Source: CAIWHR01 sp963717695 (GTDB lineage: Bacteria > Pseudomonadota > Gammaproteobacteria > Burkholderiales > Casimicrobiaceae). Taken from it: a stretch of DNA of 64,000 nt. Position numbers and translations under genes: made by a program. The stretch lies in contig CAVQWR010000006.1 of assembly GCA_963717695.1 (NCBI GenBank), positions 558,001-622,000 of the forward strand. The letters run 5' to 3'. Under the pieces are notes generated by a model, which was given only the letters and a program-made list of their open reading frames with translations, had not been told where the DNA came from and did not search any database. Numbering within the stretch: position 1 is the stretch's first letter; each line of letters begins with the position of its first letter. Positions 57,881-64,000 of this stretch are shown here, one piece after another.

Positions 57881-58570
57881 TCACGCCGGCGCCAGCTCGT
57901 CGCCGACGAGATGGCCCGCCGCAAGGGAGAGCCTGCGTGCGCAGCGCGACGCCAGCACCGTGTCGTGCGTGACCAGGATCAGCGTCGTGCCGCGCTCGCG
58001 GTTGAGCCGGAACATGAGGTCGGCGACCTCGACGCCCGTCGCGTTGTCGAGATTGCCGGTGGGCTCGTCCGCCATCAGGAGCTTCGGCTCGCCGGCGAAC
58101 GCGCGCGCGATCGCGACGCGCTGCTGCTCGCCGCCGGAAAGCTGCTTCGGATAGTGGGTCGTGCGACGCGAAAGACCGACCCGGTCGAGCCACTCGCGAG
58201 CGGTCTTCACGGGATCCGCGGCATCGGCGAGCTCGAGCGGCAGCATCACGTTCTCGAGCGCCGTCAGCGCGGGCAGGAGCTGGAACGACTGGAACACGAA
58301 TCCGAGCAGGCGCTGGCGCAGCGCCGCGCGGCTGTCCTCGTCCTCCTGCGACAGCGCGATGCCGTCGAGCCAGACTTCGCCGGAACTCGCGTGGTCGAGG
58401 CCCGCGAGGAGACCCAGCAGCGTGGTCTTGCCCGAACCCGAGGCGCCGACGACCGCTACCGATTCGCCGGGCGCGACATCGAAGCTCACGTCGTCGAGAA
58501 TGGTGAGCGGCGCGTCGCCGCTCGTCACGGTCTTGGTGAGGCTCGCGGCGCGGAGGATGGGATCGGGCAC
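57881..58570 (-). CDS. ABC transporter ATP-binding protein, YbbA/LolD-like
   Basis: A 229-residue ATPase with Walker A GASGSGKT, FVFQSFQLLP, signature LSGGEQQRV and Walker B LLMADEPTGNLD, all characteristic of the LolD/MacB/YbbA group. I chose the GTG at 58568-58570; the frame is open to 58675 but that part overlaps the tesA promoter region. It precedes the FtsX-type permease gene by 13 bases. The divergent tesA gene beside it is the same arrangement as tesA-ybbA-ybbP in E. coli. Confidence 0.88.
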   Translation of the reverse strand: MPDPILRAASLTKTVTSGDAPLTILDDVSFDVAPGESVAVVGASGSGKTTLLGLLAGLDHASSGEVWLDGIALSQEDEDSRAALRQRLLGFVFQSFQLLPALTALENVMLPLELADAADPVKTAREWLDRVGLSRRTTHYPKQLSGGEQQRVAIARAFAGEPKLLMADEPTGNLDNATGVEVADLMFRLNRERGTTLILVTHDTVLASRCARRLSLAAGHLVGDELAPA

Positions 58571-58732
58571 GGTCGGGGATTCTCGGAAGGATTGCGCTGG
58601 AAACGGAACTCGCCGCGATGCGGCAACTTCGCTGAGGGCGGATGGGTCGAAGCCGCGATGGTACCGTACCGACATGGGGGTGGCCGCGGCCGCTTCAAGC
58701 CGGATCTGCGTCGAGCGCCGCAGGCGATGCTC

Positions 58733-58738
58733 TACAAT
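58733..58738 (+). promoter_or_regulatory. -10 box immediately before tesA
   Basis: TACAAT ends 6 bases before the ATG at 58745, so the first transcribed base would be the A of the start codon. No Shine-Dalgarno sequence is seen. Confidence 0.5.
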
Positions 58739-58744
58739 CGCCCA

Positions 58745-59452
58745 ATGTCATTCGGCGGGCAATCATTGACGGACAACGACGCGACCGCCGCGGCTCCGCG
58801 GCGCCGCGTTCGTTCGGTACTGCACGCATGGTCGATCGCGTTGCTGCTGGCATTCGCCGCGGTCCTCGTGCCGGCAGCCAGCGCAGAGACGCAAGCGCCG
58901 GCGATCGTCGTCGTCGGCGACTCCATTTCGGCGGGCTACGGCCTGACGCAGGGAACGGGCTGGGTCGCGCTGCTCGCGGCCAGGATCGCCGCGGAGCGTT
59001 ATCCCTATCGCGTGGTCAATGCGAGCATCACGGGAGACACGACGGCGGGCGGACGCACGCGGCTGCCGGCGATGCTCGCCCGTGAAAAGCCCGCGATCGT
59101 CGTCATCGAGCTGGGCGGCAACGACGGCCTGCGTGGCGGCAGCCTCGCCTCGACGCGCGCGAACCTCGACGCGATGATCGTCGCGGCACAGCGCGCCGGC
59201 GCGAGGGTGCTCCTGATCGGTACCGAGCTTCCGCCGAACTACGGACCGGCGTACACGCGCGATTACGCAGCGATCTTCTCCGACCTCGCGCGCGCACACC
59301 GCACGGCGCTCGTCCCGTCGCTCTTCGCCGGCTTCGGCGAGCGCAACGAAATGTTCCAGGCCGACCGCATCCACCCCGCCCCGGCGGCGCAGACGCTGAT
59401 GCTGGATTCGGTGTGGAAAGCGCTGCAGCCGATGCTGGCCCGCCCCAGATGA
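58745..59452 (+). CDS. tesA: Arylesterase / acyl-CoA thioesterase I (SGNH hydrolase)
   Basis: A 235-residue exported esterase. A signal anchor lies at about residues 28-48, ending PAASA. SGNH blocks are present: GDSISAGYG with Ser60, the Gly in NASITGDTTAGG, GGND, and the C-terminal DRIHP with Asp and His. In E. coli TesA acts in the periplasm as thioesterase, protease and lysophospholipase. It is divergent from the ybbA-type gene and overlaps mnmH by four bases. Confidence 0.9.
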   Translation: MSFGGQSLTDNDATAAAPRRRVRSVLHAWSIALLLAFAAVLVPAASAETQAPAIVVVGDSISAGYGLTQGTGWVALLAARIAAERYPYRVVNASITGDTTAGGRTRLPAMLAREKPAIVVIELGGNDGLRGGSLASTRANLDAMIVAAQRAGARVLLIGTELPPNYGPAYTRDYAAIFSDLARAHRTALVPSLFAGFGERNEMFQADRIHPAPAAQTLMLDSVWKALQPMLARPR

Positions 59453-60570
59453 CCGACGTACCGACGGTTCCGTTCGATCCACGCACGCTGCACGACGTCG
59501 GCGTAGACGCGATCCGCGACTATGCGGAGCGCATCGACGTGCGCAGTCCGTCCGAATTCGCCGAGGACCACGTCCCCGGCGCCGTCAATCATCCGGTGCT
59601 GGACGACGCCGAGCGCGCGCGCATCGGCACGATGTACACGCAGGAATCGCCGTTCGCCGCGCGCCGCCTCGGCGCCGCGATCGTGTCGCGCAACATCGCC
59701 GCGATGCTGGAGGGCCCGTTCGCCGACAAGCCGCGCGACTGGGCGCCGCTCGTCTACTGCTGGCGCGGCGGACAGCGCAGCCGCTCGCTCGCGCACATCC
59801 TGCGCGAAGTCGGCTGGCGCGCCGTGCGCCTCACCGGCGGCTATCGCGCTTACAGGCGTCATGTTCGCGCCGAGCTCATCACGCTTCCGGCGCGATTTCG
59901 CTTCGAAGTCGTCTGCGGGCTCACGGGCTCCGGCAAGAGCCGTCTCATCGAGGCGCTGGCCGCGCAGGGCGCGCAGGTGCTCGATCTCGAGCGGATCGCT
60001 CGCCACCGCGGGTCGCTTCTGGGCGACCTTCCCGATCGACCGCAGCCGCCACAAAAGCTCTTCGACAGCGAGCTCGCCGCTGCGCTCGCGGCCTTCGATC
60101 CGGCGCGCCCCGTCTACGTCGAGTCGGAGAGCAAGCGGATCGGCAGCGTCGCGATTCCGGACACGCTGCTGACCGCGATGCGCGCGAGCCCGTGCATCCG
60201 GATCGAGGCGAGCGCCGCACAGCGCGTCGCGCTGCTGAAGGAGGAATACGCCCATTTCCTCGCCGACCCCGCGATCCTTGCGGCGCGCCTCGCCCCGCTC
60301 GTCGCGCTGCACGGCAAGGCCCGGCTCGCGCACTGGAACGAGCAGGCGGAATCCGGCGACTGGGACGCGCTCGTCGCGGAGCTCCTCGCCGAGCATTACG
60401 ACCCGTCCTACCTGCGCTCGATCGAACGCAACTTTCCGCGCGCGGGCGACGCGATCGTCGTGACGCCGCGCGGCATCGACGCCGCGGCGTGGGCGGACGC
60501 GGCGCGCGCACTCGACTCGCGAATACGTGCGCAGCCCGCAGCGGAGCCTCAAGCGACCACCATGGAGTAA
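59449..60570 (+). CDS. mnmH: tRNA 2-selenouridine synthase
   Basis: Replaces the sulfur of 2-thiouridine at the wobble position of some tRNAs by selenium, via a geranylated intermediate. The 373 residues hold an N-terminal rhodanese domain with the catalytic Cys104 in CWRGGQRS, then a P-loop domain with GLTGSGKS at 157-164. These are the two domains of YbbB/SelU. The ATG overlaps the tesA stop. The enzyme needs selenophosphate, so selD should be elsewhere in the genome. Confidence 0.92.
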   Translation: MTDVPTVPFDPRTLHDVGVDAIRDYAERIDVRSPSEFAEDHVPGAVNHPVLDDAERARIGTMYTQESPFAARRLGAAIVSRNIAAMLEGPFADKPRDWAPLVYCWRGGQRSRSLAHILREVGWRAVRLTGGYRAYRRHVRAELITLPARFRFEVVCGLTGSGKSRLIEALAAQGAQVLDLERIARHRGSLLGDLPDRPQPPQKLFDSELAAALAAFDPARPVYVESESKRIGSVAIPDTLLTAMRASPCIRIEASAAQRVALLKEEYAHFLADPAILAARLAPLVALHGKARLAHWNEQAESGDWDALVAELLAEHYDPSYLRSIERNFPRAGDAIVVTPRGIDAAAWADAARALDSRIRAQPAAEPQATTME

Positions 60571-60573
60571 CCG

Positions 60574-61449
60574 ATGGCCGACTATCCGTTTCGAATCGTC
60601 AACGTCTTCGCCGAATCGCCGCTCGCCGGAAATCCGCTCGCGATCTTCGAAGATGGACGCGGCCTCGACACGACGGCGATGCAGGCGCTCGCGCTGCAGT
60701 TCAATCTTTCCGAAACGACATTCGTGCTGCCGTCGCAAGCGGCCACCGCCCGTGTGCGCATCTTCACGCCGACCTTCGAGATGCCTTTCGCCGGACATCC
60801 CACGCTCGGTACGGCGCACGTCGTGCGGTCGATGACCGGCGCCGGCGATCGCGTCACGCTTGAGATGCCGGCCGGCCTCATTCCCGTCGAGGCCGACGGC
60901 GACGTGTGGACGCTCACCGCGGGCGCGCCGACCGTGACGCCGGTCGCCGCGACGCGCACCGAGCTCGCGGCGATGCTCGGACTCGACGAAGCCGATGTCG
61001 CGCCCGATCCGGCGGCGCCGCCGCTCTGGGTCGACACCGGGTCCGACCAGCTCATCATCCCGCTCGCATCCGTCGATGCGGTGCTGCGCACGACGCCGCA
61101 CGGCGATCTCATGCAGGCGCATGCCGGCAACGGCAAGCGCGCGATGGCGTACGTGTTCGCAGGCGGAACCCGCGACGGGCAGGCGCCTGCGGATGGGACA
61201 CATGTCGCCGCGCGCTTTTTCTTCCCGAAATATGGCGCCGTCGTCGAGGATCCGGGCACCGGGTCCGCCTGCGCGAATCTGGGCGGATGGCTGCTCGCGA
61301 CCGGCGCGGCATTGCCGCAGCGGCTTGCCATTGCGCAGGGCGACGAGATCGACCGGCCGTGCCGGCTCGGGCTTGAAGTGACGGCGGACCGTCGCATCCG
61401 CGTGTCGGGCCGGGTGATCGAGCTCGGACGGGGCACGATCCGGCTCTAG
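60574..61449 (+). CDS. PhzF-family isomerase
   Basis: A 291-residue protein with the diaminopimelate-epimerase-like fold of PhzF. The catalytic Glu47 is seen in FNLSETTFV, with conserved FTPTFEMPFAGHPTLGTAHV and the C-terminal VEDPGTGSACANLGGW. PhzF itself isomerises an intermediate of phenazine synthesis, but no other phenazine gene is present, and most such proteins are orphan isomerases. It starts 3 bases after mnmH and is probably co-transcribed. It is convergent with the exonuclease gene. Confidence 0.88.
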   Translation: MADYPFRIVNVFAESPLAGNPLAIFEDGRGLDTTAMQALALQFNLSETTFVLPSQAATARVRIFTPTFEMPFAGHPTLGTAHVVRSMTGAGDRVTLEMPAGLIPVEADGDVWTLTAGAPTVTPVAATRTELAAMLGLDEADVAPDPAAPPLWVDTGSDQLIIPLASVDAVLRTTPHGDLMQAHAGNGKRAMAYVFAGGTRDGQAPADGTHVAARFFFPKYGAVVEDPGTGSACANLGGWLLATGAALPQRLAIAQGDEIDRPCRLGLEVTADRRIRVSGRVIELGRGTIRL

Positions 61450-61562
61450 CCCAAACCGCCGGAAGGATGCGCCCGTCGATACGAACGCGAAATTCGGGCG
61501 GGCAACGGAGAGCCTCTCCAGCGACACCAGTCGCCGCACCGCGTTCGTCGCCTGCCGACGCG

Positions 61563-62348
61563 TCAGGGCGTGTTCGAATCCCAGGCGGCGAGGAACTCCT
61601 GCCAGTGCGGCACGCCGAGCGCCGCGATGCGCTCCCGCGCGAGCGAGATCTCCTGCGCGTACTCGCCCGCGGCAAGCTCGCCGCGCAGCAGCCGGAAGCG
61701 CTGATAAATGAGGTACGTGTTCATCACGTCGGTCTCGCAGTAGCGGCGCACGTCCTCGAGCTTCCCGGCGCGCACCGCGGCATGCACCTCGCTGCCGTCC
61801 ATCCCGAGCTTGCCGGGAAATCCGCAGAGCCGCGCCATCACGTCGAGGCCGGCGGAGGCGCGCGGCTGGTACATCGCGAGCACGTCCATGAGGTCGACGT
61901 GCCGCGTGTGGTAGCGCGACAGGTAGTTGTTGTAGCGGAAGTCGCGGTCGTCGTCGCCCCACTCCCAGAAGCGGGCCGCGGCGACACCGTGGATCAGCGC
62001 GCGGTAGTTGAGCACCGGCAGGTCGAAGCCGCTGCCGTTCCACGACACGAGCTGCGGCGTATGCCGGTCGATCAGGTCGAAGAAGCGGCGCACGAGCTCG
62101 GGCTCGGCGTCCTCCACCGTGCCGACCGACGCGATCTTGATGCCGCCGCCGTCGCGCAGCGCGCAGGCGATCGCGACGACCTTCTGGAAGTGCAGCGGCA
62201 GGAAGTCGGTGCCGGTCCGCTCGCGCCGCGACTGCGCGATCCACTCGAGCACCGCATCGTCGTCGAGACCCGCGGCTTCGGGATGCACGCGGCGCAAGCC
62301 GGCAACGTCGGGAATCGTTTCGATGTCGAAAACGAGGATCGGAGTCAT
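61563..62348 (-). CDS. 3'-5' exonuclease, PolB-like DEDD superfamily
   Basis: A 261-residue protein with the DEDD nuclease motifs: ExoI VFDIET (Asp8, Glu10), ExoII WNGSGFDLPVLNYRA and ExoIII YCETDVMNTY with the final Asp. This corresponds to the predicted PolB-like 3'-5' exonuclease family. It lacks a polymerase domain, so it is a free-standing nuclease, perhaps in repair or RNA turnover. It lies 56 bases after cysM on the same strand. Confidence 0.87.
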   Translation of the reverse strand: MTPILVFDIETIPDVAGLRRVHPEAAGLDDDAVLEWIAQSRRERTGTDFLPLHFQKVVAIACALRDGGGIKIASVGTVEDAEPELVRRFFDLIDRHTPQLVSWNGSGFDLPVLNYRALIHGVAAARFWEWGDDDRDFRYNNYLSRYHTRHVDLMDVLAMYQPRASAGLDVMARLCGFPGKLGMDGSEVHAAVRAGKLEDVRRYCETDVMNTYLIYQRFRLLRGELAAGEYAQEISLARERIAALGVPHWQEFLAAWDSNTP

Positions 62349-62404
62349 GGGTGCGCCAGGGCGGGGGGCATGCGGATGCGGCAGCGGCAATCAGGCGGCG
62401 GGGA

Positions 62405-63293
62405 TCAGCCGGGAAACACCCCGGTCGAAAGATAGCGGTCACCGCGGTCGCAGACGACGAACACGATCGTCGCATTGGTCACCTCGCGCGACACGCGCAG
62501 CGCCACCGCGCACGCGCCGCCTGCGGAGATGCCGCCGAAGATGCCCTCCTCGCTCGCGAGCCGGCGCGTGGTTTCCTCGGCATCGGCCTGCGTGACGTTC
62601 TCGACGCGATCGACGCGGCGGCGGTCGAAGATCTTCGGCAGGTACGCCTCGGGCCACTTGCGGATGCCGGGAATCTGCGCGCCGTCGGCGGGCTGGGCGC
62701 CGATGATGACGACGTCGGGTTTCTGTTCCTTGAGGAAGCGCGACACGCCCATGATCGTGCCGGTCGTGCCCATCGCCGAAACGAAATGCGTGATCGCGCC
62801 GCCGGTGTCGCGCCAGATCTCGGGACCGGTGCCGCGATAGTGGGCGAGCGGATTGTCCGGATTGGCGAACTGGTCGAGGATCACGCCGTTCACCTCGGAG
62901 CGCACCCGCAGCGAAACGTCGCGCGCGTGCTCCATGCCGCCCGCCTTCGGCGTAAGCACGAGCTCCGCGCCGAACGCGCGCATCGATTGCCGACGCTCGA
63001 GCGACTGGTTGTCGGGCATCACCAGGATCATCCGGTAGCCCTTCATCGCGGCGACCATCGCCAGCGCGATGCCGGTGTTGCCGGACGTCGCCTCGACCAG
63101 CGTGTCGCCGGGCTTGATTTCGCCGCGCTTCTCGGCCTCGACCAGCATCGACAGCGCGGGACGATCCTTGACGGATCCGGCCGGATTGTTGCCCTCGAGC
63201 TTCGCGAGGATCACGTTCGACGTGGCGCCCGGCAGCCGCTGCAGGCGGACGAGCGGGGTGTTGCCGATCGGTGGATTCGAGCGTGGGATACAT
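62405..63293 (-). CDS. cysM: Cysteine synthase B (one frameshift)
   Basis: A PLP enzyme that makes cysteine from O-acetylserine and sulfide or thiosulfate. The PLP lysine lies in NNPAGSVKDRPA, the substrate loop in EATSGNTG, and the pyridoxal phosphate loop in SAMGTTGT. One extra base near 63271 puts the first seven residues (MYPTLES) out of frame with IGNTPLVRLQRLPG; without it there are 296 codons, the usual CysM size. The start ATG is at 63291-63293. Confidence 0.92.
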
Positions 63294-63393
63294 GAGGATC
63301 GAAGTTGCGGGCGACGTGACCGCGGCAGGCTCGACACCGATTGTATCCGAGCGACCCCCGCGCCTCTTCGGATCGCGTTCGCGACGCCACAAA

Positions 63394-63421
63394 CGAAAAC
63401 CCCGCCGGACGGGCGGGGCTT
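63394..63421 (-). terminator. Intrinsic terminator of the Lys/Ala-rich protein gene
   Basis: A perfect seven-base GC stem (63400-63406 with 63412-63418) with a five-base loop; on the minus strand it is followed by TTTTCGTTT. It lies 25 bases after the stop of the gene at 63446. Confidence 0.7.
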
Positions 63422-63445
63422 CGTGCATCGCGGGATGCGCTGGAG

Positions 63446-64000
63446 TTACTTCGCGGCCTTGTCTTCCTTGGCCTTCGCGGCCTTGGCTTCCTTGTCCGCC
63501 TTCGCCTTCGCAGCCTTGGCGTCCTTCGCTTCCTTGTCCGCCTTGGCCTTGGCTTCCTTGTCGGCCTTCGCCTGCGCGGCCTTGGCGTCCTTGGCCTCCT
63601 TGTCCGCTTTCGCCTTCGCGTCCTTGGCTTCCTTGTCGGCCTTCGCCTTCGCAGCCTTGTCGTCCGCGGGCTTCGCGGCCTTGTCGTCCGCGGGCTTTGC
63701 CTTGGCGTCCTTGGCTTCCTTGTCCGCCTTGGCCTTCGCGGCCTTCTCTTCCTTCGCCGCCTTGGCCTTCGCCGCCTTCTCTTCCTTGTCGGCCGCGGCC
63801 TTGGCGGCCTTTTCTTCCTTCGCGGACTTCGGTGCGGCGCCCTTGGTATCGGCGGTCTTGGCCGTTGCGGCGGCTTCCTTGGCCGGCGCCTTCGCGGTGT
63901 CGGCCTTCGCCGGCGCAGCAGCGGCAGGGGCAGCAGGCTTCATCGGCTCGACCTTGGCCGGAGCCGCAGGGGCTGCCGGGGCGGGTGCGGGCGCCTTGGC
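63446..64000 (-). CDS. Lysine/alanine-rich repeat protein (5' end outside window)
   Basis: The 184 visible residues run from the window edge to a TAA-type stop at 63446. A Pro/Ala-rich part (APAPAPAAPAAPAKVEP) is followed by repeats such as KADKEAKDAK and EEKAAKAKA up to the end. About 85% of residues are Ala, Lys, Asp or Glu; it should form a long charged helix or be disordered. Candidates are a histone-H1-like DNA-binding protein (AlgP type), a PHA-granule-associated protein or the stalk of a TolA-like protein. The N-terminus, which could decide, is not seen; function is open. Confidence 0.7.
   Translation of the reverse strand, partial: AKAPAPAPAAPAAPAKVEPMKPAAPAAAAPAKADTAKAPAKEAAATAKTADTKGAAPKSAKEEKAAKAAADKEEKAAKAKAAKEEKAAKAKADKEAKDAKAKPADDKAAKPADDKAAKAKADKEAKDAKAKADKEAKDAKAAQAKADKEAKAKADKEAKDAKAAKAKADKEAKAAKAKEDKAAK
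63455..63830 (-). repeat. Degenerate repeats coding for Lys/Ala-rich helix
   Basis: Short units of the type CTTCGCGGCCTTGGC and GTCCTTGGCTTCCTTGTC recur many times with changes. They encode the K-A-x-K-E-A-K pattern. Such tracts change length easily and are difficult to assemble. Confidence 0.8.

Noticed and set aside
59263..62475. A 1070-residue open frame on the minus strand
   Set aside because: It covers tesA, mnmH, phzF and the exonuclease gene in the wrong frame or strand and has no recognisable domain.
63455..63830. Repetitive DNA as a possible CRISPR or satellite
   Set aside because: It is an in-frame coding tract for a Lys/Ala-rich protein, with degenerate units and no unique spacers.

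Overview
The window is high-GC chromosomal DNA that looks like a betaproteobacterium, probably of the Burkholderiales or a close relative. The basis is gene content and order: pepA-holC-(unknown)-valS, a GcvA-like LysR gene divergent from a DUF2917 gene, roxA with a DUF7931-type partner, DUF2970, cydP-cydABX, purC-MBL-bamC-dapA, and tesA divergent from an ABC pair of the ybbA/ybbP type. There are no rRNA genes, prophage, complete insertion sequence or CRISPR array. One tRNA (Pro, anticodon CGG) is present.

Layout. 0-9.8 kb, mostly minus strand: the start of valS, a DUF3299 protein, two secreted hydrolases, a GFA-type enzyme, a diheme cytochrome c, a DAHP synthase behind an apparent aromatic-amino-acid attenuator, then an I-E-rich repeat protein, holC and pepA. 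9.9-17.6 kb: lptF-lptG, rplU-rpmA, ispB, tRNA-Pro, manC and a phosphomannomutase gene. 17.7-33.6 kb: an iron-type ABC importer, a polytopic GT39/DUF2142-like membrane protein, hutH-hutU (histidine degradation), a DUF4397 lipoprotein, an NMT1/THI5-type ABC importer and mutS. 33.9-45.4 kb: slyD, roxA, purC, a metallo-hydrolase, bamC, dapA, a small inverted-repeat element, a methyltransferase, a LysR regulator, DUF2917, a K+-channel-like protein and clpB. 45.5-51.7 kb: cydP-cydA-cydB-cydX, a lipoprotein truncated haemoglobin, DUF2970 and kynA-kynU (tryptophan to anthranilate). 51.8-64 kb: a lipoprotein hydrolase with a NatAB-like exporter, an FtsX-type ABC pair, tesA-mnmH-phzF, a DEDD exonuclease, cysM and a lysine/alanine-rich protein cut by the window end.

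Reading frames. Many genes between 18.4 and 33.5 kb and between 46.3 and 51.7 kb, and a few elsewhere (6.9-7.1, 43.7, 53.6, 63.3 kb), are interrupted by single-base shifts although the protein sequence resumes intact in another frame. Where counted, these are almost all one-base insertions and removing them restores family-typical lengths. I therefore annotate such genes as whole genes with frameshifts, most likely sequence errors rather than pseudogenes.

The most interesting regulatory signals are the 29-residue leader peptide rich in Trp/Tyr/Phe followed by an intrinsic terminator ahead of the DAHP synthase gene, a recurring placement of -10 boxes directly before start codons that suggests leaderless mRNAs, three consecutive dyads between the LysR gene and DUF2917, a sigma-32 type promoter before clpB, and a 276 bp element with 32 bp terminal inverted repeats placed against the dapA start.
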